Program-made: the position numbers and the translations under genes
Shown: positions 1 through 8,118 of the stretch, one piece after another
How positions within the stretch are numbered: the first letter of the stretch is position 1
How the letters are laid out: the number at the start of each line of letters is the position of its first letter
Virus record (IMG/VR): IMGVR_UViG_3300025426_000117
Coordinates: 1 to 24,260 of that record
Strand: one strand, 5' to 3'
Source of the DNA: a virus
DNA: 24,260 nt
Notes under the pieces: model-generated
Seen by the model: the letters and a program-made list of their open reading frames with translations, nothing else
What the model was told of the DNA's origin: nothing
The model's database searches: none

Positions 1-393
1 GTTTACGATACGCTATGGTTGCCTCATGATGCTCAAAACAAGACTTTGGCATCGCAAGGACGGTCGATTGAGGAAATTGTCAGGTCATCAGGCTATAAAA
101 CTAGGGTTTTGGAGCGTGTGCCGATTGTGGATTCAATTAACGCTGCTAGGACAATTTTCAAGAACTGTTATTTTGATAGAGAAAATTGTATGGAAGGGTT
201 ACAATGTTTAAGACATTATCGTTATGAGGTTGATCCAAACACAAACCAATTTAGCAAAACACCGCTTCATGACAACTATTCTCATGGAGCTGATGCGTTC
301 AGATACATTGGATTGATGGTGAATGAGCCAAAGCAACGTAAAAAGTCCTCCAACAATTACCAGTACGGTAGCCAACATTCATGGATGAGTTAA
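1..393 (+). CDS. Terminase large subunit, C-terminal part (nuclease domain), 5'-truncated by window
   Basis: The frame is open from base 1 and ends at TAA 391-393, giving 130 visible residues, so the start lies upstream. The product is the end of the phage DNA-packaging motor's nuclease domain, which cuts concatemeric DNA at the portal. Visible landmarks are LPHDA near the beginning, a GRSIEEIV segment, DSINAAR in the middle, and SHGADAFRYIG near the C-terminus. In large terminases the Asp of this last motif is the conserved late metal-binding acidic residue of the RNase H-like nuclease. The ATPase domain (Walker motifs) is outside the window. The portal ATG follows the stop codon directly, the usual terminase-portal order. 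The family call is from motif recognition. Confidence 0.88.
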   Translation, partial: VYDTLWLPHDAQNKTLASQGRSIEEIVRSSGYKTRVLERVPIVDSINAARTIFKNCYFDRENCMEGLQCLRHYRYEVDPNTNQFSKTPLHDNYSHGADAFRYIGLMVNEPKQRKKSSNNYQYGSQHSWMS

Positions 394-2487
394 ATGGAAG
401 ATTCACAACTTAGCGACTACGATCCTAGAATTGACGAAGCCAAGAAGTTTTTGCGTATGGCTAATGACGCAGACACCATGAATCGTCAGGAAGCCCTTGA
501 AGACCTTAAATTTGTGGGTGGGGATCAATGGCCTATTGAGCTACAAAATAGCCGTAATCTTGAATCTAGACCTGTTCTAACCATCAATAAGCTCGATGGC
601 TATTGCCGTCAGGTGGTCAACCAAATCAAACAACAAAGGCCAAGACCCAAAGTTCATGGCATGAACTCGGATTCTGACGAAAAGACGGCAGAAGTCATTC
701 AGGGCATTATTAGGCACATTGAAGCCAATTCCAACGCTGATGACGCATACGACCAAGCGGTTGATTATGCGGTGCGTATGGGTTGGGGTTATATCCGTTT
801 GCGTACAGATTATGTGTCAGAGGATTCATTTGACCAAGAAATCTACATTGAGCCAGTAGACAATCCTTTTACAGTCTATTACGACATAAATTCAGTTGCG
901 GTTGACGGTTCAGACGCAGAGCGTTGCCTAGTCACAACGATGATGTCCAAGGATGACTTTGAGAAAATCTATCCCAATGCTGAAGTTGACTCATTTACTC
1001 AGCGTGGTACTGGTGACTCACAATCCGAATGGATTACCAAAGAGGACATTAGGCTTGCTGAATATTGGTATACCGTTCATGAAAGAGCCAACTTAATTCA
1101 ATTAAGCGATGGAACAGGCATTTTTGAGGACGAATACAAAAAGCGTAAAGACTTGTACACAGATGCAGGTATTTACAAGATTGACGAGCGTATGTCGGTA
1201 CGCAAAAAGATCAAATGGTGCAAGTTAACCGCTATTGAAATCCTTGAAGAAGGCGAATGGGCAGGTAAGCATTTGCCCATTATTCCTGTTTACGGACGGC
1301 ATACTGTTATTGGTGATAAGCGCAAGAAGTTTGGCATGGTTCGTCAAGCCAAAGATGCCCAAAGAATGTACAACTTTTGGCAAACCTCGATTACTGAGAG
1401 CGTTGCGCTTGCTCCTAAAGCCAAATGGATTATGGCTGAAGGCCAAGACGAGGGCTATGAGAACGAATGGGCACAAGCCAACACTAAGTCTTATCCTTTG
1501 CTTAGATACAAGCAAACGGACATTGAGGGTAGACCAGCTCCTGCGCCACAACGCTTGCAACCTGAACCACCTCCTGCCGGTGTGATGGCTGCTGCTGCCG
1601 TCATTTCTGACGATATTAAGACGTTGATGGGCATATTTGACCCTGCTGAACTCAAGCAAGGCAATATTTCAGGAAAAGCGCTTAACGGTCAGCAACAACA
1701 GGTTGACTTGTCTAATTTTGACTTTTACGACAACTTCACCAAATCTTTGTCGCACCTTGCATCGTGTATTTTGGAGTTAATTCCCTCAATTTACGATACA
1801 CAAAGGGTTTTACGCATCATTGGTGACGATGGCAAGCCTGATTTGGTCACGTTAAATGAGCGTGATTCTGTTAAAAATGTCATCAAAAACAACGTGGCAA
1901 CAGGTTTGTATGATGTAGTGATGGATACAGGCCCAGGCTACAACTCCAAGCGTGAAGCATCGGTTGAAGCCATGACACCTATTTTGGCTGCACAACCTCA
2001 ATTGATCCAACAGATTGGTGATTTGTGGTTTAGGAATCAAGATTTCCCTGGTGCTGACATCATTGCAGACCGTTTGGCTACGCTTAACCCATTGGCGCAA
2101 ATTGACAAGAAGTCTGACATACCGCCACAAGCCCAAATGATGATCAAACAATTGCAAACGCAGAATCAGCAAATGCAACAACAAATGCAACAAATGCAAA
2201 TTGCGATCAAACAACGTCAAGACATCGAGCAAGTTAAGCAAGATGCTGAGACTAAGCGCACAATGATCAAAGAACAGACTAGAACGCAAGAAATCCAAAT
2301 GCGTGATGAAGAACGTCATCGTGATATGTTGTTAAGGACACAGACGGCAGCACAAGACACAGTGACCAAGACACAAACACAATTGGAAATCGAGCAACTA
2401 AAAGCTAATTTAGCGGTTTATTTGGCGCAATTAGACAGATTGACAGAGCGTGAAGCCAAAGCAGAAGCCGTTGAAAGAGCTATTTGA
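394..2487 (+). CDS. Portal protein, P22-like
   Basis: This 697-residue protein would form the dodecameric ring at the capsid vertex through which DNA enters and leaves. The length is close to P22 gp1 (about 725). The N-terminal part has features typical of P22-type portals: a helical start with FVGGDQWP near residue 42, then PVLTINKLDGYCRQVVNQI, a GWGYIRLRTDY stretch and a long beta-rich wing region. From about residue 575 it becomes a Gln/Lys/Glu-rich helical tail with MQQQMQQMQ repeats and several heptads. This matches the C-terminal barrel/coiled coil of long P22-type portals. The start directly abuts the terminase stop with no spacer, suggesting translational coupling. The stop codon TGA lies inside the -35 box of the next promoter. 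Confidence 0.9.
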   Translation: MEDSQLSDYDPRIDEAKKFLRMANDADTMNRQEALEDLKFVGGDQWPIELQNSRNLESRPVLTINKLDGYCRQVVNQIKQQRPRPKVHGMNSDSDEKTAEVIQGIIRHIEANSNADDAYDQAVDYAVRMGWGYIRLRTDYVSEDSFDQEIYIEPVDNPFTVYYDINSVAVDGSDAERCLVTTMMSKDDFEKIYPNAEVDSFTQRGTGDSQSEWITKEDIRLAEYWYTVHERANLIQLSDGTGIFEDEYKKRKDLYTDAGIYKIDERMSVRKKIKWCKLTAIEILEEGEWAGKHLPIIPVYGRHTVIGDKRKKFGMVRQAKDAQRMYNFWQTSITESVALAPKAKWIMAEGQDEGYENEWAQANTKSYPLLRYKQTDIEGRPAPAPQRLQPEPPPAGVMAAAAVISDDIKTLMGIFDPAELKQGNISGKALNGQQQQVDLSNFDFYDNFTKSLSHLASCILELIPSIYDTQRVLRIIGDDGKPDLVTLNERDSVKNVIKNNVATGLYDVVMDTGPGYNSKREASVEAMTPILAAQPQLIQQIGDLWFRNQDFPGADIIADRLATLNPLAQIDKKSDIPPQAQMMIKQLQTQNQQMQQQMQQMQIAIKQRQDIEQVKQDAETKRTMIKEQTRTQEIQMRDEERHRDMLLRTQTAAQDTVTKTQTQLEIEQLKANLAVYLAQLDRLTEREAKAEAVERAI

Positions 2488-2513
2488 CAGAATTAACTAA
2501 TTCGGGTTATATT
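2484..2513 (+). promoter_or_regulatory. Sigma70-type promoter for scaffold/capsid genes
   Basis: TTGACA (2484-2489), an 18-base spacer, and TATATT (2508-2513) closely match the sigma70 -35/-10 consensus. Transcription would begin around 2519-2521, about 42 bases before the scaffold ATG. It sits in the only gap between the portal and scaffold genes, and the -35 box overlaps the portal stop codon. It would add transcription of scaffold, coat and the small protein beyond read-through from upstream. Assignment is from sequence match and position only. Confidence 0.6.
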
Positions 2514-2525
2514 GCCCAAAACCTA

Positions 2526-2541
2526 CCTGTGGGTTCACAGG
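2526..2541 (+). promoter_or_regulatory. Leader stem-loop in the scaffold/capsid 5' UTR
   Basis: CCTGTG, a GGTT loop and CACAGG form a perfect 6-bp hairpin. It begins about 6 bases after the predicted transcription start and ends 21 bases before the scaffold ATG. No T-run follows, so it is not a terminator. A hairpin at the extreme 5' end of an mRNA often protects the message; that role here is inferred. A competing pairing of GCCC (2514-2517) with GGGC (2540-2543) is also possible. Confidence 0.45.
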
Positions 2542-2562
2542 GCTTAAATCGTAGGGATACGT

Positions 2563-3453
2563 ATGTCTGAAAATACCGTTAGCAATGTGCTAACAAGTGA
2601 GAATGCGGCTGAGTTCTATGCACAAAAATTGGGTTTAGCCCCAACAGAAACTAAGACTGAGGCTACTGAAGAAGTAGAGCCAGTAAGAGAAGAAGTTGAA
2701 GGGAGTGAACCGCAAGCGGAAGAGGAAGCCAAACCACAGGACGAGCCTAAAAAGCAAAATCCAAAACTTGAAAAAAGATTTAGCGAAATCACCAAGCAAC
2801 GTGAAGAAGCACGTAGGGAAGCGGAGCAAGAGCGTCAGAAGCGTTTTGAATTAGAGCAAAGGTTACAAAGCCTTGAGCGTCAACCACAACAAAGAGTTGC
2901 GGTGGATGAGCAAGAGCCACAACCTAGCCAATTTCAAGACGCATTTGAATATGCAAAGGCTTTAGCTGAACACACCGCTGATAAGCGTATTGCGGAGATG
3001 AAGCAACAGGAAGCGCAAGAGAGAGCACAAGCAGAAATGCAACGTGTGATTCAATCTTGGGCTACAAAGGTTGAGCAAGCGAAAGCTGAACTACCTGATT
3101 TTGATGCCATCGTTGCATCATCTGATGTTGTAGTTAACGATGCAGTTAGAGATGCAATTCTGGAGAGTGATGTAGGACCAAAGATTCTATATCACCTAGC
3201 TGAAGATGCTGACTATGCTCGCAAAGTTGCATCAATGCCTATACGATCTGCTCTTAAAGAAATTGGAAAACTTGAGGCTAGATTTGAAGCGAAAGCGGAA
3301 GATAAACCTGTGGCAAGAAGTAAAGCACCTGCGCCTGTGACACCGATTCGAGCGACTACTGGTGTAGCTGAAACAAAATTGGACAGTAATGGAAAATGGT
3401 ATGGAAGCTATTCTGAGTGGAAAGAAGCAAGAAAAAGTGGCAAGGTAAGGTAA
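2563..3453 (+). CDS. Probable scaffold (capsid assembly) protein
   Basis: The protein has 296 residues, near P22 scaffold gp8 (303), and sits in the scaffold position between portal and coat. Residues 1-60 are strongly acidic (Glu-rich). About 65-125 is a charged Arg/Glu/Gln coiled coil starting around KRFSEITKQREEARRE. A middle helical region follows, then a Pro/Ala linker. The C-terminus is short and basic (YSEWKEARKSGKVR), and in P22 the basic C-terminal helices bind coat. Assignment rests on composition, size and gene order rather than a catalytic motif. A minor head protein is the main alternative. A modest GGGA ribosome site lies before the ATG, and the promoter at 2484-2513 is directly upstream. 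Confidence 0.72.
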   Translation: MSENTVSNVLTSENAAEFYAQKLGLAPTETKTEATEEVEPVREEVEGSEPQAEEEAKPQDEPKKQNPKLEKRFSEITKQREEARREAEQERQKRFELEQRLQSLERQPQQRVAVDEQEPQPSQFQDAFEYAKALAEHTADKRIAEMKQQEAQERAQAEMQRVIQSWATKVEQAKAELPDFDAIVASSDVVVNDAVRDAILESDVGPKILYHLAEDADYARKVASMPIRSALKEIGKLEARFEAKAEDKPVARSKAPAPVTPIRATTGVAETKLDSNGKWYGSYSEWKEARKSGKVR

Positions 3454-3496
3454 CCCTTTTTTGTCCATCGAAATTTAATTTTATAAAGGAGTAGTC

Positions 3497-4753
3497 ATGA
3501 GTAACCAACTTCTGACGATATCAAAAATCACCAATGAAGCCCTCATGGTGTTGGAAAATGAGTTGACCTTCACATCAGAGGTCAATAGAGATTATGACGA
3601 TCAATTTGCCGTAGTTGGCGCAAAGATCGGCAATACCGTGAATGTTCGCAGACCAGGTAGGTTCGTAGGGGCCGTGGGTCCGGCACTTGTAATTGAAGAC
3701 TTTAACGAGACATCAAGTCCTGTTACTTTGTCTACACAATTCCAAGTGTCGACACAGTTCACAACTCAAGACTTGGCATTATCTCTTGATATGTTCTCTG
3801 ATCGTGTGTTGAAGCCAGCCGTTGCTGCTATTGCCAATAAGATTGACCGTGATGGTTTAACTATGGCAGTTTCACAAACCGCTAACATCGTTGGTACTGC
3901 TGGTACACCTCCAACAGGATTGATCACCTACTTGACCGCAGGTGCTTATCTTGATTCTGAAGGCGCACCAAGAGACGGACGTAGAGCTTGTATCGTTGAG
4001 CCTTTCACAAGCGCAACAATCGTTGATTCACTCAAAGGTTTGTTTGTGCCCCAAGAAGCTATTGGCGAGCAATACCGTAAAGGTTTGATGGGCCGTGACT
4101 CTGCCGGTGTGAACTGGAAACTCGACCAAAACGTTGTGAGCCAAACATTCGGCACAAACAGTACAACTACTGTTACTGCTTCTGTTAACACAACAACAGG
4201 TACAGGTTTCTTGACATCAGGTTGGGCATCTAGTTCAACAATCACATTGACTGGAGCTAACACAGGTAACTTTGTGTTGAATGCTGGTGACGTGATTCAG
4301 ATCGCTGGTGTGTATGCAACCAACCCACAAAATCGTCAACCTTACGGTTCAAACAAGTTGCGTAACTTTGTTGTTAAAGCACCTGTGACAATCGCTTCAG
4401 GTTCAAGCGTTTCTGTGACTGTTTCCCCTGCGGTTATCACTTCAGGTCAGTTCCAAAACGTGTCGATTCCTACAACATCAAGTGCAGCAAACGTAACCCA
4501 GTTTAACAACACAGGTTCTGTTTCTCCACAAAATATGTTGTTCCACCGTACGGCATTTACGTTGGCAACGGCAGATTTAGAGCTTCCTGAGGGGGTCCAT
4601 TTCGCTGGTCGTGCAAGCGACAAAGAAATTGGACTCTCAATGCGTGTGGTAAGACAGTACACCATTAACAACGATAGTATTCCTACTCGTCTTGATGTGT
4701 TGTACGGTTGGGCGCCTCTGTACCCTGAGTTGGCTTGCCGTATTGCAGCCTAA
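3497..4753 (+). CDS. Major capsid (coat) protein, P22 gp5-like
   Basis: This 418-residue protein begins MSNQLLTISKITNEALMVLE and continues with LTFTSEVNRDYDDQF, VGAKIGNTVNVRRPGRF and STQFTTQDLALSLD. This N-terminal pattern is characteristic of the P22 coat family (HK97 fold). It builds the icosahedral shell. A Thr/Ser/Val-rich segment at about residues 215-330, containing GDVIQIAGVY near 264 and PYGSNKLRNFVV, lies where P22 carries its extra beta-barrel I-domain. The chain then returns to a conserved end, RLDVLYGWAPLYPELACRI. A strong AAAGGAG site precedes the ATG, fitting high expression. Spacing to the scaffold stop is 43 bases, with no convincing promoter in it. Confidence 0.92.
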   Translation: MSNQLLTISKITNEALMVLENELTFTSEVNRDYDDQFAVVGAKIGNTVNVRRPGRFVGAVGPALVIEDFNETSSPVTLSTQFQVSTQFTTQDLALSLDMFSDRVLKPAVAAIANKIDRDGLTMAVSQTANIVGTAGTPPTGLITYLTAGAYLDSEGAPRDGRRACIVEPFTSATIVDSLKGLFVPQEAIGEQYRKGLMGRDSAGVNWKLDQNVVSQTFGTNSTTTVTASVNTTTGTGFLTSGWASSSTITLTGANTGNFVLNAGDVIQIAGVYATNPQNRQPYGSNKLRNFVVKAPVTIASGSSVSVTVSPAVITSGQFQNVSIPTTSSAANVTQFNNTGSVSPQNMLFHRTAFTLATADLELPEGVHFAGRASDKEIGLSMRVVRQYTINNDSIPTRLDVLYGWAPLYPELACRIAA

Positions 4754-4775
4754 TTTTATTTAAGGAGAAAAAATC

Positions 4776-5198
4776 ATGGCGAATACTAATCCAGGACCCT
4801 CAATCACCACAACGATTCACCCACAGAACGTATTGTCCAACCAAGCTATTCGCTTGTTGGCGGTCGCAACTGGTGTGAACGTTAACGCAACTGGTGATAC
4901 AGTATTGAATGTTATTAACGCTGCCAATTGGAGTGTTTCAAACGTTGTTTTCACTAACGCATCTATTAGCTTAACAACTGCTGCGGCAGGTGTGTTTACT
5001 GCTCCTGGTGCTCAAGGTGCAATCGTTTCTAACGCTGCATTGTCTGCCTTAACAGGACCTACTGTTGTTTCACAACGCACCGTAGCTTCTACTGCAACGA
5101 ACACAGGTACTTACCTGTACGTTAACGTGGGAACTGCTCAAGGCGCAGCAGCTACTATGGATGTTTACATCTATGGTTACGATTTCAGCACTTATTAA
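4776..5198 (+). CDS. Small Ala/Thr/Val-rich virion protein (decoration candidate)
   Basis: The 140-residue product is almost devoid of charged residues and rich in Ala, Thr, Val, Asn and Ser. Alternating hydrophobic stretches such as VYIYGYDF near the end suggest a beta fold. It follows the coat gene by 22 bases with a strong TAAGGAG site, and the capsid transcription unit terminates just after it. Small beta-rich proteins made with coat often decorate the capsid or serve as head-completion factors; that role is inferred only. No specific family is recognised and no signal peptide or membrane segment is seen. Confidence 0.7.
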   Translation: MANTNPGPSITTTIHPQNVLSNQAIRLLAVATGVNVNATGDTVLNVINAANWSVSNVVFTNASISLTTAAAGVFTAPGAQGAIVSNAALSALTGPTVVSQRTVASTATNTGTYLYVNVGTAQGAAATMDVYIYGYDFSTY

Positions 5199-5213
5199 GA
5201 TGCTAGAAAGAAG

Positions 5214-5232
5214 GCTACCACTCTGCGGTGGC
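5214..5232 (+). promoter_or_regulatory. Upstream hairpin paired with the capsid terminator
   Basis: GCTACC (5214-5219) pairs with GGTGGC (5227-5232), with one T-G wobble and a 7-base loop. The second arm can instead pair perfectly with GCCACC (5241-5246), the first arm of the downstream terminator. The two hairpins are therefore mutually exclusive in one register and compatible in another. It could be a processing or stabilising hairpin or part of a simple attenuation switch; the sequence alone does not decide. Confidence 0.45.
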
Positions 5233-5236
5233 TAAG

Positions 5237-5273
5237 AAAGGCCACCTCAAAAGGGTGGCTTTTTTTCTTTTTT
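5237..5273 (+). terminator. Rho-independent terminator after capsid genes
   Basis: GCCACC (5241-5246) pairs with GGTGGC (5254-5259) around a 7-base loop, extended by G-T and A-T pairs at the base. A run of 7 T, one C and 6 more T follows. This is a textbook intrinsic terminator. It separates the scaffold-coat unit from the downstream small proteins and fibres. Confidence 0.85.
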
Positions 5274-5307
5274 AAGTTACAATGTTTTTGTTTTAAAGGA
5301 ACTTATT

Positions 5308-5643
5308 ATGTCCTCCACAACCATCACTCGTGGTAATTCTCACGAGACTTTCTACATAATTCCAACGTTTAGCAATGCGTCTAACACCTTGGCAGCAAAC
5401 ACAACCACCACCGTTACTTATCCTATCGCAGGTCTTCAGACCACCGATATTGTGACCGTGTTGGGTGCAGTTGGCGCACAAACCGCAGGTGTATTCATTG
5501 CTGAAGCTGATTGCTTGACCGCAGGTATTTTGTCTGTTCAATACGGCAACTTAACAGGTACGGCAACTTTGACACCAGTTTCAGGTCAATACGTGATTGC
5601 GATCACTAGACTTGAAGGTCCAGCTCCTGTATCGGCAGTTTAA
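5308..5643 (+). CDS. Small beta-rich phage protein, probable virion component
   Basis: The 111-residue protein resembles a small conserved phage protein found near coat genes, with LAANTTTTVTYPIAGL followed by DIVTV and TPVSGQYVIAITR. I know this layout (hydrophobic strand, domain-wide Thr/Val/Ala content, closing Y-x-V-x-I-x-R strand) from many uncharacterised head-region proteins. The biochemical role is not established. It starts after the terminator, with an AAAGGA ribosome site 11 bases before the ATG. It is followed after only 2 bases by the next small gene. A capsid decoration or tail-junction role is inferred from position. Confidence 0.7.
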   Translation: MSSTTITRGNSHETFYIIPTFSNASNTLAANTTTTVTYPIAGLQTTDIVTVLGAVGAQTAGVFIAEADCLTAGILSVQYGNLTGTATLTPVSGQYVIAITRLEGPAPVSAV

Positions 5644-5645
5644 TC

Positions 5646-5990
5646 ATGGCAGGTTCAACCGTTCAACGCAATGCAGGTCAAACCTACGCATTAGCGGTCA
5701 CTACATCTGCTCACTCAGCGGTGCAGATCAACGACACAACGAACGATCAGGTTAACTACACCAGTTTTTTAAATATTGGTTCAAGTGCTTGTGCAATTCG
5801 TTGGAATCAGACAAACTCAGGTTTGTCTAGTGTTGCTATTCCTAGCGATGGAAATTCAGGAGATTATGTATTACCTCCTAACATGACCACACCTTTGATT
5901 TTGGCAACACCTACGACACCGTATTATCTAAGCGCAATTGGCGCAGGTAGTACGACACTTTATGTAACTCCTGCTGCGGATCAATCGTAA
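5646..5990 (+). CDS. Small conserved phage protein, probable virion component
   Basis: This 114-residue protein has few charged residues and beta-prone composition. It has a recognisable core, FLNIGSSACAIRW, DYVLPPNMTTPLILATP, then an end in LYVTPAADQS. Similar LPP-x-MTTP and VTPxADQS patterns recur in small genes near coat or fibre genes of environmental phages, but the function is unknown to me. It starts 2 bases after the preceding stop without a good ribosome site, so translation is probably coupled. The fibre gene begins 4 bases after its stop. It could be a decoration protein or a fibre-attachment adaptor. Confidence 0.68.
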   Translation: MAGSTVQRNAGQTYALAVTTSAHSAVQINDTTNDQVNYTSFLNIGSSACAIRWNQTNSGLSSVAIPSDGNSGDYVLPPNMTTPLILATPTTPYYLSAIGAGSTTLYVTPAADQS

Positions 5991-5994
5991 AACT

Positions 5995-8109
5995 ATGGCT
6001 GCTCCTTCCAACTCTACTGTTCAAAATCTTGTACCTATTCAGGGTCTTTTCGACACTTCAGGTAATTTTCAAACATTTATTGGTCAGGGGCAGCCTTTCT
6101 ATGCCATTCCAAACCCTTATCAATCAGGGTTGCACATCACAAATAGCACAATTGACAGTACAACAATTGGGGCTACAACACCGTCAACAGGTGTTTTTTC
6201 AGCAGCGCAAGTCAATGCCACTCCTGTTGGCATTTATGACGTAACGAACAAACAATATGTAGATGCTGCGATTGTCGGCATTTCATGGAAGCCACCGGTT
6301 AATTACGGAACTGTTAACAATGTGACCCTTTCAGGCTTGGGTACACAAAGTGGTGGTGATTGGCCTAGCGCATTGACATCAGGAATGCGTGTGTTGGTCA
6401 AAAATCAGTCTAACCAACCTGATAACGGCATTTATGTGGTTGCATCGGGCGCTTGGGTGCGTTCTGCGGACACAAACACATGGAACGAGCTAATATCAGC
6501 TTTGGTTTTTGTTGAATCGGGCAACACTTTGGGTGGGTCGGCTTGGTACTGTGCAGCACAATTAGGTGGCACATTAGGCACAACCAACGTCACATGGTCT
6601 AACTTTAGCGTTGCAGCTACTTATACGGCAGGAACAGGCTTAACTTTAAGCAACTATATATTCAGCATTACCAATACTGCGGTCACGGCAGGTAGCTACG
6701 GTAGTGCTTCAAGCGTACCAACTTACACCGTTAATGCTCAAGGTCAGTTGACGGCAGCTTCAAACACATCTATTTTGATTGCCAACACTCAAGTTACAGG
6801 CTTGGGTACGATGTCAACGCAAAATGCGTCATCTGTGGCAATTACTGGTGGCACGATAACTGGTCTATCTGCTGCTATTCCTGTGGCTTCAGGAGGCACA
6901 GGAGCGACCACATTGACAGGTTATGTCAAAGGCACAGGAACATCGGCTTTAACAGGCGCTACAACGATTCCTAGCACCGATATTACTGGCCTTGGCACAA
7001 TGTCAACGCAGAATGCGAACAACGTTGCTATAACTGGTGGTTCAATTACAGGTTTGTCTTCTTCTTTGCCTGTGGCATCAGGTGGTACAGGCGCATCGAC
7101 ATTAACAGGTTATTTGTCAGGTAATGGCACAGGCGCTTTTACGGCTAGTTCAACCATTCCAAGCTCTGTAATTAGCGGTCTTGGTACGATGGCTACACAA
7201 AATGCAAGTAGTGTTGCCATCACAGGAGGAACGATTAACGGTTCTTCAATTGGTGCAACAACAAGAGCAAGCGGTGACTTCACCACTTTGTCGGCTAATA
7301 CAGTTACAAGTACCACACCTGTTTTAAGTTTTAACGCATCAAATTCAATTGCAACATTTGGTAGCACAACTTCAGGTTCTTATAACCAATTGGTTATTCA
7401 GAATAAGAGTACAAGCGCTAATGCATCAGCTAACTATGTAATTTCTAACGACCAAGGCACAGACTCATCATATTATGGTGAGTTTGGCATGAATTCATCG
7501 ACTTTTAGCGCATCAACACCTAGCGATTTTTATTCAATCAATAATGGTGTTTATTTCTCGGGTCATGATGGTGATATTACTGTTGGATCAGGAAATGGTT
7601 ACAAGCATTACATGGCTTGGGGCACAACAGGACAATCAGCTCACGTTATCAATGCAGTTGGTGCATTAGGGTTTACCACTAATTTAGGTACAACACCTGC
7701 GTTAAGTGGCACAACAGGTTATGGAACATCAGGTCAAACGTTAATTACCGCAGGTTCAACAGGTGCGCCATCTTGGGGTACTTTAGGAATTAGTGGAGGT
7801 GGAACAAATGCTACGACTACTCCTACTGCTGGCGCTATTGCCTATGGTAATGGTTCTGCTTACGCATTTACTGCTGCCGGTACTACTGGACAGGTTTTAA
7901 CCTCAAACGGATCAAGCGCACCTACATGGTCAACTCCTGTGGCTTATGCGACCGTGACGGACGATACGTCAACTAACGCAACTCGATATTTGTTGTTTGC
8001 AAATCAGACAACAGGTAATTTGACAACTGAATACACCAGTTCGACTAAACTTCAATTTAACCCTAGCACCGGAGCATTGACCTCTGGTAAACTCATCATA
8101 TTGCCATAA
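5995..8109 (+). CDS. Tail fibre / adhesin with 63-residue tandem repeats
   Basis: This 704-residue fibre-like protein is rich in Thr, Ser, Gly and Ala. Residues 1-95 hold an N-terminal region containing VTNKQYVDAA, a common start of fibre shafts. About 99-206 is a fibre module with GMRVLVKNQSNQPDNGIYVV and a Trp-rich end. About 269-415 is tandem repeats beginning GLGTMSTQNAS and containing VASGGTGA. About 443-560 is a beta domain with SYNQLVIQNKS and YYGEFGMNSS. The tail again has GGTNATTTP shaft sequence and ends at KLIILP. There is no intramolecular-chaperone or endosialidase motif. The next gene continues the same sequence style, suggesting the fibre is built from more than one polypeptide. 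The exact receptor is unknown. Confidence 0.82.
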   Translation: MAAPSNSTVQNLVPIQGLFDTSGNFQTFIGQGQPFYAIPNPYQSGLHITNSTIDSTTIGATTPSTGVFSAAQVNATPVGIYDVTNKQYVDAAIVGISWKPPVNYGTVNNVTLSGLGTQSGGDWPSALTSGMRVLVKNQSNQPDNGIYVVASGAWVRSADTNTWNELISALVFVESGNTLGGSAWYCAAQLGGTLGTTNVTWSNFSVAATYTAGTGLTLSNYIFSITNTAVTAGSYGSASSVPTYTVNAQGQLTAASNTSILIANTQVTGLGTMSTQNASSVAITGGTITGLSAAIPVASGGTGATTLTGYVKGTGTSALTGATTIPSTDITGLGTMSTQNANNVAITGGSITGLSSSLPVASGGTGASTLTGYLSGNGTGAFTASSTIPSSVISGLGTMATQNASSVAITGGTINGSSIGATTRASGDFTTLSANTVTSTTPVLSFNASNSIATFGSTTSGSYNQLVIQNKSTSANASANYVISNDQGTDSSYYGEFGMNSSTFSASTPSDFYSINNGVYFSGHDGDITVGSGNGYKHYMAWGTTGQSAHVINAVGALGFTTNLGTTPALSGTTGYGTSGQTLITAGSTGAPSWGTLGISGGGTNATTTPTAGAIAYGNGSAYAFTAAGTTGQVLTSNGSSAPTWSTPVAYATVTDDTSTNATRYLLFANQTTGNLTTEYTSSTKLQFNPSTGALTSGKLIILP
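6799..7236 (+). repeat. 189-bp (63-codon) in-frame tandem repeat in fibre gene
   Basis: Units start at 6799, 6988 and 7177, exactly 189 bases apart. Each starts G-L-G-T-M and has TQNA followed by VAITGG. The first two are complete and share SGGTGA-TLTGY and a TIPS motif before the next unit. The third keeps roughly its first 20 codons before diverging. Such units would lengthen a fibre shaft and could expand or contract by recombination. Confidence 0.85.
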
Positions 8110-8118
8110 GGAACTGAA

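Noticed and set aside
3434-3468. Possible terminator between scaffold and coat (AAGG, loop, CCTT, then T-run)
   Set aside because: The stem is only about 4 bp and weak, and a stop here would cut off coat expression; no better stem found.
3946-4263. Antisense open frame in the coat gene (and similar antisense frames over portal, scaffold, ejection and endolysin genes)
   Set aside because: They mirror real, well-supported + strand genes, carry no family signature and have no separate ribosome sites or promoter.
5278-5283. TACAAT as a -10 box before the 5308 gene
   Set aside because: No -35-like hexamer is found 16-18 bases upstream, where the terminator arm and T-run lie; the match is too short alone.
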